Made by a program: the position numbers and the translations under genes
The notes under the pieces: generated by a model
Told to the model about the DNA's origin: nothing
The model's database searches: none
Seen by the model: only the letters and a program-made list of their open reading frames with translations
Source of the DNA: Herbiconiux ginsengi
GTDB lineage: Bacteria; Actinomycetota; Actinomycetes; Actinomycetales; Microbacteriaceae
DNA length: 64,000 nt
Direction: 5' to 3'
Assembly: GCF_900107435.1 (NCBI RefSeq)
Contig: NZ_FNPZ01000007.1
Location: 1-64,000 of the forward strand
Shown here: piece after piece, positions 50,064 to 58,742 of the stretch
Layout: each line of letters begins with the position of its first letter
Position numbering within the stretch: the first letter of the stretch is position 1

Positions 50064-51365
50064 TCACATCGACGGGAAGGTCGTGCGGATGCGCTCCACG
50101 TCCTCCGCTGCAATGCCTGCCTGATCAGCGAATCCCGCCCACTTCCCGATGGCGTCCGAGACCTGCGCGATCACGTCGAAACGGTGCGGCACCTGGAACC
50201 GGTCGGCCACCACCAGCAGGTCGTCTCGCGTGATCTCGCCGAAGCTGCCGTTCACCGACATGAGGTGCTGGTAGGTCCACTGCCCGCTCGGGTTGAAGGC
50301 GTAGGTCACGTCGTACGCCGGCGCCAACCGCCATCCCCCGCCGTTCGCCGGTGGGTCGAGCAGGAACGAGAAGTTCTTGGTGTGGTCGTCGCAGTTGCGG
50401 GCGAGAACATTGAACACCATGCGCCGGAAGGCCTCGGTGCGCGCGTCGTCGCCCAGCCCGAGGTTCGCGATGACCTGGAAGTATTGCGCGTAGTCGTGCG
50501 TGGCGCGCTGCTTGTAGTCGAGCTCGGCCATCGCGCAGAGGGTCTGCAAGTGGATCTTCTCGTGCGCCTCGTCGCCCGCCACGCGGTCGAAGCGCTTGGT
50601 CATGAAGTGCGCCCGGCCGTTCTCCTCGAGCAGGCGCGAGGGCGACATCGCGATGCCGGCGGCGGTGGCCATGAGGTAGTAGGCGTACTCGATGCGCCCG
50701 TACCCCGCCGAACTGCCGAGTTCGGTGTCTCGCCCGACCCCGTCGAGCTTGATCATCCATTGCTCGAAGCCCGCCTCGGCCGGCAGCTGACCCGAACGCA
50801 CCTCGCCGGTCACCGGATTCCAGGCGATGATGGCCTTCGCCCGCGCCCCTCCCGCCGACGTACCCACCTGGATGAGGTTCGCCAGAGCGGCCGCCGATTC
50901 CCGATCGCCTTCGATGCGCCCGGAGAGCGCCCCGCGGGCGCCGAGAACGAGTTCGGAGAGCTCGAGAGCAGTGGGCTTCCGTCGCTGCGGGCCGCGGGTG
51001 GGCCGGAACTCGAGCGCTCCCATTCCCCGGCGGCCGAGGTAGGCCAAGCGGTCCAGCGCGGTGATCGAGCGCCGCTCGACACCCTGCGACGCGAGATAGG
51101 CGGTCACCAGTGCGTTGCCGAAGTCGTCGGGAAGGGCGTCGGCCACGAATGGCGGCAGGCGATGATAGGTGGGCTCCGGAAGACCCGGATACACCTGCAC
51201 CCGCTCGCTCAGCGGCGTGCTCAGCGGGGCCAGCTCGATACCGCCGTCGACCCAGCCCGGGTCGTACTCGAACGCGAAGTACCCGGAGCCCGGATCGAGC
51301 GCGATGGCCCCCACCAGACGATCCCAGGCGCGCACCTCGATCACCGACACCGGGGTGTAGGCCAT
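50064..51365 (-). CDS. hipA: HipA-like serine/threonine kinase (toxin)
   Basis: A 433-residue HipA-type kinase. N-terminal part (about 1-110): the usual HipA_N domain with PLSTPLSERVQVYPG and the PFVADALPDDFGN block. Kinase core: the Gly-rich region GTSAGGARAKAII (about 175), the ATP-binding Lys in WMIKLDG, catalytic NVLARNCDDHTKNFSFL (Asp in the NxxD/H-N-F loop, about 330) and the metal Asp in LAPAYDVTYAF. Characterised HipA toxins inactivate aminoacyl-tRNA synthetases by phosphorylation; the target here is unknown. Its ATG overlaps the stop of HipB by one base (TGATG). Confidence 0.92.
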   Translation of the reverse strand: MAYTPVSVIEVRAWDRLVGAIALDPGSGYFAFEYDPGWVDGGIELAPLSTPLSERVQVYPGLPEPTYHRLPPFVADALPDDFGNALVTAYLASQGVERRSITALDRLAYLGRRGMGALEFRPTRGPQRRKPTALELSELVLGARGALSGRIEGDRESAAALANLIQVGTSAGGARAKAIIAWNPVTGEVRSGQLPAEAGFEQWMIKLDGVGRDTELGSSAGYGRIEYAYYLMATAAGIAMSPSRLLEENGRAHFMTKRFDRVAGDEAHEKIHLQTLCAMAELDYKQRATHDYAQYFQVIANLGLGDDARTEAFRRMVFNVLARNCDDHTKNFSFLLDPPANGGGWRLAPAYDVTYAFNPSGQWTYQHLMSVNGSFGEITRDDLLVVADRFQVPHRFDVIAQVSDAIGKWAGFADQAGIAAEDVERIRTTFPSM

Positions 51366-51745
51366 CAGCGGTCGCCACCCTCGATGCTGGCGCCCGTCTC
51401 CGGCCTGGGCGTGCGCCGGGGTCGCGACGCTCTTTGCGGCGTGACGTCGCGCCGCTCCTGGGCGAGCATCCGGAGCGGACTGATCGCCACCGCGGGCTGG
51501 AGCGCGTCGAACCACTCGCTGCGCCCGAGCGCCCGCACCACGCGCACCAGCGTGGCCACACTCGAACCGCGTCCGTTCTCGAGGTTCTTCACGGTGCGTA
51601 GGCTCACGCCGGCCCGTTCCGCGACCGCGGACTGATCCAGGTTCTTCGACAGGCGGAGTGCGCGGATGCGCTCACCCAGCCGCTCTTCCGCTTCTTCCGT
51701 CGTGGTCGACTCCACCGCACTTCCGCTGATATCGACAGCATTCAT
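51365..51745 (-). CDS. hipB: HipB-like XRE antitoxin
   Basis: A 126-residue XRE regulator: the helix-turn-helix (about 25-80) is LGERIRALRLSKNLDQSAVAERAGVSLRTVKNLENGRGSSVATLVRVVRALG in its core; the rest is a basic Pro/Arg-rich tail that may contact HipA. The ATG at 51745 is preceded immediately by a likely -10 box (GATAAT, six bases before) inside an operator palindrome. HipA follows in the same operon, so HipB should both neutralise HipA and repress the operon. Confidence 0.88.
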   Translation of the reverse strand: MNAVDISGSAVESTTTEEAEERLGERIRALRLSKNLDQSAVAERAGVSLRTVKNLENGRGSSVATLVRVVRALGRSEWFDALQPAVAISPLRMLAQERRDVTPQRASRPRRTPRPETGASIEGGDR

Positions 51746-51803
51746 AAGTGCATTATCGTGCACTTTAGAAACGATATCCACCCTTAGGGGCAATAAATTG
51801 CCC
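51746..51803 (-). promoter_or_regulatory. hipBA promoter with two matching operator palindromes
   Basis: Operator 1: AAGTGCA-TTATCG-TGCACTT (51746-51765). Operator 2: GGGCAATAAATTGCCC (51788-51803). On the minus strand both fit AAAG(G/T)GCA-N3-TA-N-TGC. GATAAT (51752-51757) inside operator 1 ends six bases before the HipB ATG, and TGGATA (51775-51780) lies 17 bases farther upstream. Confidence 0.7.
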
Positions 51804-51839
51804 TTTATGCGGGAATCAATATTCGATCCGCAGATCCGG

Positions 51840-54758
51840 TCACTTGTTGGAGGCGGCGATCGCCTGAGCGATCGCATCCTTCAGGCGCTTATCGGCCTCG
51901 CCGTAGGCAGTCCAGTCGCCGGACGCCATCGCCGCATCACGGTCGGTGAGCGCCTGCTGCGCAGCCGCAAGAGCGGCCATGACCGCAGGGTCGCCCGTGG
52001 GTGTCGTGGTTCCCCCGTCGGGCGGCGTCGCCGTGCCACCACCGGTGTCGGGGGTTCCGGCGCTGCCGTCGTCGGTCGGCGGCAGATCGCCGTCGCCGGC
52101 CACCGCCCCCGAGTCGCCGCCGAAGAGCGAGTCGAGCGCACCGTCGAGCGTGCTCTCGAACGCGATCTTGTTGCCGAAGGAGACCAGCACCTTCTGCAGC
52201 AACGGGAAGCTCGTCTCACCCCGCGATTGCACGTACACCGGTTGCACGTAGAGCAGCCCACCGCCGACCGGCAGCGTCAGCAGGTTTCCGCTGATCACCT
52301 GACTCTCGCCCTGTCTCAGCAGGTTGAGGGCAGAGCTCACCCCCGGGTCGGAGGAGAAACTGTTCTGAACCTGACCCGGGCCGGGGATCGTATCGTCTTT
52401 CGGCAGCGTGAGCAGCCTCAGCTTGCCGTAGTCGCCCGACTTCTCCCCCGTCGTGTCGCCGGCGTTCGCGTCGACCGCCAGATAGCCGGTGAGCACGCTC
52501 CTCGACGACTCACCCTGCTGAGAGAGCGGGATGAACGTCGAATACAGCGAATACGAGGGATTGTCCTGCGTCGGCATCTGCAGGGTCAGGTAATACGGCG
52601 GCTGCAGCGTCGGGTTGGTCGACGGCGAGGTGGGGTCGTTCGGCGTCGTCCACGCGTCTTCCTGCGAGTAGAACGCGCCTGCATCCGTCACGTGGTACTG
52701 GCCCAGGATCGACCGCTGCACCTTGAACAGGTCGGCCGGATAGCGCACGTGGCTCATCAGATCGCCCGACATGTCGCTGATCGGCTTCACGGTCGCCGGG
52801 AAGATCTTCTCCCAGGTCTGCAGCACCGGGTCTTTGTCGTCCCACGCATAGAGCGTGACCTTGCCGTCGTAGGCATCGACCGTGGCCTTCACCGAGTTGC
52901 GGATGTAGTTGATGTCGTCGACCGGATACGCCGGTGACGGAGTGTAGGTGTCGGCGATCGTCTCGCTGAGCGACTGCACCTTCGAATACGGGTAGTTCGC
53001 CGAGGTGGTGTAGCCGTCGACGATCCAGACGATCCGGCCGTCGACCACCGAAGGATAGGGGTCGGAGTCGATGGTGAGGTACGGCGCGACCTTCGAGACG
53101 CGCTGTGCCGGGTCGCGATCGTAGAGGATCTGCGAATCGTCGTTCACCGCGTCGGAGAGGAAGATCTGCTCCGACTGGAACTTCAGCGCGTAGACCAGCC
53201 GCTTGAAGATGTTGTCGAGCTTCGGCCCGCCGTCGCCCTCGAAGGTGGTGTAGGTCTGCGACGCGCCGTCTTCGCCCGAGGGGTAGTCGAGCTCGATCTT
53301 CGAGGAGCCTTCCGGCCCGCCGACGATCGAGTAGGGCGGCGAGTTCTCGCCGAAGTAGACCCGGGGCTCGAAGTCGCCGAGCTGACCGACCGAGGGGATG
53401 CCCGACTCGATGAACACGGGCTGGCCGTCGGCCGAACGCTGGTTGCCGTAGGCCGCCACCACGCCGTAGCCGTGGGTGTAGACGACGGTCTGGTTGTACC
53501 AGGTGGCCGAGGAGCCGAGCTGGTCGATGTTGATGTCGCGCACCGTGACCACGGCGTCCTGCACCTGACCGTCGATCTTGTAGCGGTCGACATCCAGGTG
53601 ATCCGGGAACTGGTAGTACTGACGGAACTGCTGCAGCTGCTGGAACGACTTCGTCACGAGGGCCGGGTCGAGGATACGGATGTTCGCCGTGGTCGCGGCG
53701 TCGTTGCGCAGGGCGCCCTGCTCGGCGGTGGTGGTGGCGTCGTACGGCGTCTCCTCCACGTCGGAGACGTCATAGGCGTCGCGCGTCATGTCGATGTTGC
53801 GCTGGATGTACTCCTGCTCCAGCGTTCGCTCGCTCGGGTCGACCTGGAAACGCTGCACCACCCAGGGGGCGAGCGAGCCGAGGATGAGGGCACTCACGAT
53901 GAGCAGCGCCGTTCCGATGATCGGCAGCCTCCAGCGCCCGATCACCGCCGCGACGATGAAGAGGATGGCGACGATCGCCGCGATCCCGGCAAGGATCTGC
54001 AGGCCCGGAATCGTGGCGTTGACGTCGGAATACGACGCACCGGTGATGATGCCCGAACTGTTCGCGAGCGTGGCGAACTGGTCGAGCCAGATGCTCACGG
54101 CCTGCAGCAGCAGGTAGATGGCGGCGGTGACGGCCATCTGGATGCGCGCGATCTTCGAGATGCGCACCTCCCGCTGGCTGAACCGGATGGCGCCGTAGAG
54201 GTAGCTGGTGGCGATTCCGGCCAGGCCCGCCACGATCACGACGGCCGAGGCGAAGCCGACCACTCCCCGCCAGAACGGCAGGTCGTAGATGTAGAAGGAG
54301 ATGTCGAGGCCGAACTGCGGATCGGTCTGACCGAACGCCGTGCGGTTGAGGTACTGCAGCGTCAGCTGCCAGCGCGAGGCGGTGGCGACACCGGCGAAGA
54401 GGCCGAGCACGGCCGGCACCCCGAAGGTGGCGAGGCGACGAAGCGGCTCGATGACCTGCTGATAGCGGTCGAGCTGCGAATTGAGCTTCGCATACACCGG
54501 CCGCCAGCGGAACGCGATCTCGATCGACGCCCAGACCGGAACGGCCATCGCCAAGAAGCCGATCACGAACATGACGGCTCCGGCGACCCACTGCGTGGTG
54601 AGCACGCCGAGGAAGCCGAGCTGGTCGTACCAGAGGATCTCGGTGTAGAGGGTCGAGAAGACGAAGAAGAGGATGGCGAGCACGACCACGATCGCGATGG
54701 CGATCGCGAGAGTGACTCTCGAACGTCGTGCGGGCTTCTCTGCTGTTTGGGAAGTCAC
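51840..54758 (-). CDS. UPF0182-family large membrane protein
   Basis: A 972-residue protein of the actinobacterial/cyanobacterial UPF0182 family, function unknown. The first 300 residues hold about seven membrane helices; the rest is a large extracytoplasmic domain (WYNQTVVYTHGYG, YDRDPAQRVSKVAPYL and PFSDL-type blocks). The C-terminus is Pro/Thr/Gly-rich, then a short helical end. The GTG at 54758 with GAGG five bases upstream was preferred; an ATG at 54824 would add 22 polar residues. A TAGGAT box just upstream of 54824 fits the downstream start. The position relative to the next genes is conserved in actinomycetes. Confidence 0.88.
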   Translation of the reverse strand: MTSQTAEKPARRSRVTLAIAIAIVVVLAILFFVFSTLYTEILWYDQLGFLGVLTTQWVAGAVMFVIGFLAMAVPVWASIEIAFRWRPVYAKLNSQLDRYQQVIEPLRRLATFGVPAVLGLFAGVATASRWQLTLQYLNRTAFGQTDPQFGLDISFYIYDLPFWRGVVGFASAVVIVAGLAGIATSYLYGAIRFSQREVRISKIARIQMAVTAAIYLLLQAVSIWLDQFATLANSSGIITGASYSDVNATIPGLQILAGIAAIVAILFIVAAVIGRWRLPIIGTALLIVSALILGSLAPWVVQRFQVDPSERTLEQEYIQRNIDMTRDAYDVSDVEETPYDATTTAEQGALRNDAATTANIRILDPALVTKSFQQLQQFRQYYQFPDHLDVDRYKIDGQVQDAVVTVRDINIDQLGSSATWYNQTVVYTHGYGVVAAYGNQRSADGQPVFIESGIPSVGQLGDFEPRVYFGENSPPYSIVGGPEGSSKIELDYPSGEDGASQTYTTFEGDGGPKLDNIFKRLVYALKFQSEQIFLSDAVNDDSQILYDRDPAQRVSKVAPYLTIDSDPYPSVVDGRIVWIVDGYTTSANYPYSKVQSLSETIADTYTPSPAYPVDDINYIRNSVKATVDAYDGKVTLYAWDDKDPVLQTWEKIFPATVKPISDMSGDLMSHVRYPADLFKVQRSILGQYHVTDAGAFYSQEDAWTTPNDPTSPSTNPTLQPPYYLTLQMPTQDNPSYSLYSTFIPLSQQGESSRSVLTGYLAVDANAGDTTGEKSGDYGKLRLLTLPKDDTIPGPGQVQNSFSSDPGVSSALNLLRQGESQVISGNLLTLPVGGGLLYVQPVYVQSRGETSFPLLQKVLVSFGNKIAFESTLDGALDSLFGGDSGAVAGDGDLPPTDDGSAGTPDTGGGTATPPDGGTTTPTGDPAVMAALAAAQQALTDRDAAMASGDWTAYGEADKRLKDAIAQAIAASNK

Positions 54759-54922
54759 GTGTGCCTCTGTGCTCGATTGCTGCTGTGCTCGATGCGGCGG
54801 CGGTGCTCGCTGCGCGGTGTCCATCAATCCTAGACAACTGAATCGTAGGCGCGGCTCGCTGTGAACACCCTGGCGGGATTCCGTGGGGAACCTGGGCCGG
54901 TCCCCGGGATGTGCAGGAGAGG

Positions 54923-56047
54923 TTACGAGGCGGGTTGCGAGGCCATCACCGCGTCGCAGCTCGGCAATGCGGACGTGTCGCCTCCGTCGGCGATCGTCTT
55001 CAACGCGGTCATCGAGTCCGACAGCGTCGACACCGCGAACACCGTCAGGCCGTCGGGCACATGGCCCACCACCTCGTCGCAGTTGGTGGCCGGTGCGAGG
55101 AACCAGGTCGCTCCGGCATCGCGGGCGCCGTACAGCTTCTGCCGGATGCCCCCGATCGGCCCCACGTCGCCGGCCGCGTCGATCGTGCCGGTGCCGGCCA
55201 CGTTCTGGCCCCCGTTCAGCTCGCCCGGGGTGAGCATGTCGATGATCCCGAGCGCGAACATCATGCCGGCGCTCGGGCCTCCCACGTCGTTCAGCTGGAT
55301 CTCCACGTCGAAGGGGAAGTCGTAGTCATAGGTCGCGCTGATGCCGAGCGCCGGCGCATCCGTCTGCTCCGACACGGTCGGCGTGATGGAGACGGTCTCC
55401 TCGGTGCCGTCGGCGTGGCGCACCACGATCGATGCCGGCGCATCGGTGCCGTTCGTGGCGAGCGCCGCCCGCAGTGCGTCGACGTCGGTGGCGGTGGCGC
55501 CGTTCACCGAGAGGATGACGTCGCCGGCGACGAGCGCATCCGCTGCAGCGCCGGAGGGGTCGACCGCACCGACCGCGACGTTCGTGGTGTAGTCGATGCC
55601 GAGGTCGGTGAGCGCGGCCGCGATGGCCTCCTGCTGGCTGTCGACCATGAGCGCGGCGTTCTGTTCGTCGCGTTGCTCGGTGGTGACCTCGGGCGGGTAG
55701 ATGGCGTCGATCGGCACGACGGCGTGGCTGGAGTCGAACCACGAGCTGAGGAGCTCGGCCCAGGAGGGGCGCGATTCGCGGGTGCCGCGCACCGAGACGG
55801 TGAGCATGTCGAGGGTGCCCGCCGTGGGATAGGTCTGGGCGCCGTCGATCGAGATGAGGGGAACGTCTTTGCCGCCCTGCTCCTGCGTGCCGAGCGTGTT
55901 GTAGACGGGGCCGGGCTGCTCGATCACGTAGGGCGCCGGCAGAAAGCTCATCAGGAGGCCGAGTATGAGGGCGACGACCAGGATGGTCCAGCCGCGGCGG
56001 GCACGACGCGAGGCGCGGGGGCGCTCCTCGTTCTCGAACAGACTCAC
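54923..56047 (-). CDS. PDZ domain-containing Lon-like (YlbL-type) protease
   Basis: A 374-residue membrane protein. One N-terminal helix (about 20-42) anchors it, followed by a PDZ domain (about 145-230) and a C-terminal Lon-like protease domain. The Ser-Lys dyad is visible in GGPSAGMMFALGI (Ser, about 280) and GGIRQKLYGA (Lys). GTG at 56047 is preceded by GAGAGG; the upstream Met gives only a weakly coding extension. Characterised relatives (YlbL/SdrC) work in envelope quality control. It is the partner gene of UPF0182 in actinomycetes. Confidence 0.9.
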   Translation of the reverse strand: MSLFENEERPRASRRARRGWTILVVALILGLLMSFLPAPYVIEQPGPVYNTLGTQEQGGKDVPLISIDGAQTYPTAGTLDMLTVSVRGTRESRPSWAELLSSWFDSSHAVVPIDAIYPPEVTTEQRDEQNAALMVDSQQEAIAAALTDLGIDYTTNVAVGAVDPSGAAADALVAGDVILSVNGATATDVDALRAALATNGTDAPASIVVRHADGTEETVSITPTVSEQTDAPALGISATYDYDFPFDVEIQLNDVGGPSAGMMFALGIIDMLTPGELNGGQNVAGTGTIDAAGDVGPIGGIRQKLYGARDAGATWFLAPATNCDEVVGHVPDGLTVFAVSTLSDSMTALKTIADGGDTSALPSCDAVMASQPAS

Positions 56048-56160
56048 GGAATCCTCTCGCTGCGGATCGGGTCCGCGGGCCGCTGCACCGGTGTTCGCCA
56101 CGGGCGCACGGTTCAGCGCTCAAGCTTATGGGAAAACCCAGCCTGGGCGGCGGGCCACGA

Positions 56161-56180
56161 GTTAGCGTAGAAACACTAAC
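56161..56180. promoter_or_regulatory. Near-perfect palindrome between divergent genes
   Basis: GTTAGCGT-AGAA-ACACTAAC: the 8-base arms match at 7 of 8 positions. It lies between the PDZ protease gene and the divergent zincin gene. It may be an operator, or, with a TAGCGT/TAGAAA -10, part of their promoters. Confidence 0.4.
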
Positions 56181-56243
56181 TGACAGCCCGCATGGAGGTT
56201 CTTCTGAGCCCGCCGAGCGGCTGCCGCCGAGGAAGGACACATC

Positions 56244-57590
56244 GTGAGCGACGAGCCCCGCGACGAACCCGAGGACGAGTTCCGCGACATGCTGCGCGCG
56301 TTCCTCTCCGGAAACTCCGACATCGATCCGTCGAAGCTGGCGAGCGCGGCTGGTCTGCCCTCCGACCCGGCAGCGGTGTCGCAGCTGATGGCACAACTGC
56401 AGAACGCCATGCAGTCCAGCGCCGACGGGGTGAACTGGGATGCTGCGCGCACCCAGGCGCAGGAGATCGCCGGCAAGGCGAGCCTCAGCATCACCGATCA
56501 GTCCCGCGCGCAGCTCGATCAGGCCCTGCACGTCGCGTCGCTCTGGCTCGACGAGGTCACCGCACTCTCCGACTCCGCCGTCGCGCCACGGCTGATGACC
56601 CGCACCGAGTGGGCCACCGCCACGGTTCCGGTCTGGACCCAGTTGGCCGAGCCGGTCGCGGTGAGCATCTCGGATGCGCTCACCGAGGTGCTGCGCGATC
56701 AGGCCCCCGAGGAGATGGCCGGCATGCTCGCGGGAGCCAGCCAGCTGATGCGCAATCTCGGCGGCACCCTGTTCGCCATGCAGCTCGGGCAGATCGTGGG
56801 TCAGCTCTCGCAAGAGGTCGTCTCCGGCGGCGACGTCGGCATCCCGCTCCTCGAAGAGGGGCAGGCGGCGCTCGTGCCGCAGAACGTGGCCGACTTCGGC
56901 GAAGGCCTCGACATCCCGATCGAAGAGGTGCAGCTGTATCTCGCCATCCGCGAGCTGGCGCACGCGCGCCTGTTCCGTCACGCACGCTGGTTGCGCCTGC
57001 ACGTGATCTCGTCGATCACCGAATTCGCCAAGGGCATCGCCATCGACACCAGTCGGCTCGAGCAATTGGCCGAGAGCTTCGATCCGTCGAACCCCGAGGA
57101 ACTGCGTGACGCCATGGCGAGCGGGGCGCTCATCCCACCGAAGACGGAGCAGCAGCAGCACGCGCTCGCGCGGCTCGAGACCACCCTGGCGCTCATCGAG
57201 GGCTGGGTCGACATCGTCACGGCGAACGCGTCGAGCCGGCTCCCCCGTTGGAACGCGATCGCCGAGACGGTCCGTCGCCGCCGGGCGACCGGTGGCCCGG
57301 CGGAGTCGGCCTTCGGCGCCCTGATCGGGCTGGAACTGCGACCGCGGCGACTGCGCGACGCGGCAGCGATGTGGCAGGCGGTGACGGAGGCCGTGGGCCA
57401 GGAGAAGCGGGACGCCCTGTGGTCGCACCCCGATCTGGTGCCCAGCTCTGCCGACCTCGACGACCCGGCCGCCCTGGTCGCCCGGCTCCTTGCCGGCGCT
57501 CCCGAGCCCGACGAGATGGACCAGGCGCTCGAGGATCTTCTCCGCGAAGAGACGTCACAAGATGGGGATGACCAGCCGCCGGCGCCCTGA
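56244..57590 (+). CDS. Zinc-dependent metalloprotease-like protein (zincin_2 family)
   Basis: A 448-residue soluble protein of the actinobacterial zincin_2 (DUF2342) family. The metal-site helix is IRELAHARLFRHARWLRLH (about 230): it has the Glu and second His of an HExxH, but Arg replaces the first His, as I recall for this family. Other blocks: MRNLGGTLFAMQLGQIVGQLSQEV and RRWRATGGPAESAFGALIGLELRPRR-like. Peptidase activity is unproven. AGGAAGGACAC lies just before the start. It is divergent from the PDZ protease and followed by the cyclodehydratase-like gene. Confidence 0.85.
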   Translation: MSDEPRDEPEDEFRDMLRAFLSGNSDIDPSKLASAAGLPSDPAAVSQLMAQLQNAMQSSADGVNWDAARTQAQEIAGKASLSITDQSRAQLDQALHVASLWLDEVTALSDSAVAPRLMTRTEWATATVPVWTQLAEPVAVSISDALTEVLRDQAPEEMAGMLAGASQLMRNLGGTLFAMQLGQIVGQLSQEVVSGGDVGIPLLEEGQAALVPQNVADFGEGLDIPIEEVQLYLAIRELAHARLFRHARWLRLHVISSITEFAKGIAIDTSRLEQLAESFDPSNPEELRDAMASGALIPPKTEQQQHALARLETTLALIEGWVDIVTANASSRLPRWNAIAETVRRRRATGGPAESAFGALIGLELRPRRLRDAAAMWQAVTEAVGQEKRDALWSHPDLVPSSADLDDPAALVARLLAGAPEPDEMDQALEDLLREETSQDGDDQPPAP

Positions 57591-57638
57591 GCTGTGGATA
57601 ACTCCGATCGGGGATGAATCGTCGGGCAGTATTCCGGC

Positions 57639-58742
57639 ATGGTTCTGCGACTCGACCCCGATCATCCGATGGTATGGCGCACGCCCGCGCTGCTGCAGTT
57701 CGGCATCGAGCGGCCGGTCGCGGTCGTCCCGTCGTTCTCGCGAGCGTTCGGAGGGCTCGAGGCGCCTCGCGAGCTGATGCTCGACGTGCTGGCGCGCGGG
57801 GTCACCCGCCCGGTGCTGGAGCTCCTGGCCGAGGAGAACGGCCTGCCGTCGGCGGCGCTCGACGAGTTGCTGGGCGAGCTCGCGGGCGTGCTGCTGGAGA
57901 GCCGGTCGCCCGCGGTGCCGCTCGAGGGGCGGTGGATCGCGGTCGACGGGGCAGGCGCCGCCGCGGAGGAGATCGCGTTGCTGCTCCGGCGGCTGGGCGC
58001 ACGGCTGTGGGGCGCGGGCGAGTCCGGCGCCCGCCGCAGCGGCGGTGGCGGCAGCGGCAGCGCGGGCGCCCCAGGTGATGTTCCGGGCGTCACCGCGGCG
58101 CCGACCGCCGGGCACGAGCCGGTGGCCGCGGCTTCCACCCGTGGGCGGCCCGCGGCGCCCGAGCTCGCGGTGCTCGTCTCGCACTACGCGACCGATCCGC
58201 GCCGGGCCGCCGTGTGGTTGCGCGGCGACGTGCCGCACCTGCTCGTCGAGTTCGGCGAGCACTCGGTGCGGGTGGGTCCGGTGGTCGCTCCAGGGATCGA
58301 TACCCCTGGCGACGCCGGCCCACGTGACGACGCCGGGTCGGCTGACGATGCGCCTCCGGCTGTCGTCGACGGCGAGCCGGGGCCGTGCGCGCGGTGCATC
58401 GAGCACACCCGGAGCGATGCCGACAGCGCGTGGCCGGCCATCGCCCTGCAGGCACTGCGCCGCACCGCACCCTCGGCGGATGCGCTCGGAGCGGCGACGG
58501 CGGCACCGGTCGTGGCGCGAGTACTCGCCGAGTTCGGGGCGGGCGAGTCGTCGTGGCGAACCCACGCGGTTCGCCTACTCCGCCCCGGGCGGGCCGGTCA
58601 CACCGTGTCGGTGGAGCGGATCAGACCGCATCCGAGCTGCGGATGCCGCTCTCTTCCAGGAATCGAGAGGGCCGGCGATCTCCGCTGCGCCGTGATCCGG
58701 CCGCCGCCCAGGAGAGCGAGAGCAGCCGCCGTGCCCGGGTGA
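57639..58742 (+). CDS. Cyclodehydratase-like (TOMM leader-binding type) protein, actinobacterial core gene
   Basis: A 367-residue protein. The start DPDHPMVWRTPALLQFGI resembles the N-terminal domain of bacteriocin-type cyclodehydratase (E1-like) proteins. A Gly/Ser-rich linker (about 130-160) follows, then a Rossmann-like half with GPCARCIEH (CxxC, about 247) and a terminal HPSCGC. No precursor peptide or YcaO is nearby. The position next to the zincin_2 and UvrD-like genes matches the mycobacterial Rv3196 slot, so it is probably a core gene of unknown function. Its last 122 bases overlap the convergent helicase gene. Confidence 0.7.
   Translation: MVLRLDPDHPMVWRTPALLQFGIERPVAVVPSFSRAFGGLEAPRELMLDVLARGVTRPVLELLAEENGLPSAALDELLGELAGVLLESRSPAVPLEGRWIAVDGAGAAAEEIALLLRRLGARLWGAGESGARRSGGGGSGSAGAPGDVPGVTAAPTAGHEPVAAASTRGRPAAPELAVLVSHYATDPRRAAVWLRGDVPHLLVEFGEHSVRVGPVVAPGIDTPGDAGPRDDAGSADDAPPAVVDGEPGPCARCIEHTRSDADSAWPAIALQALRRTAPSADALGAATAAPVVARVLAEFGAGESSWRTHAVRLLRPGRAGHTVSVERIRPHPSCGCRSLPGIERAGDLRCAVIRPPPRRARAAAVPG

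Noticed and set aside
55326-57428. 700-codon minus-strand frame across the PDZ protease and zincin genes
   Set aside because: Out of frame with the PDZ protease and antisense to the zincin gene; no own motif.
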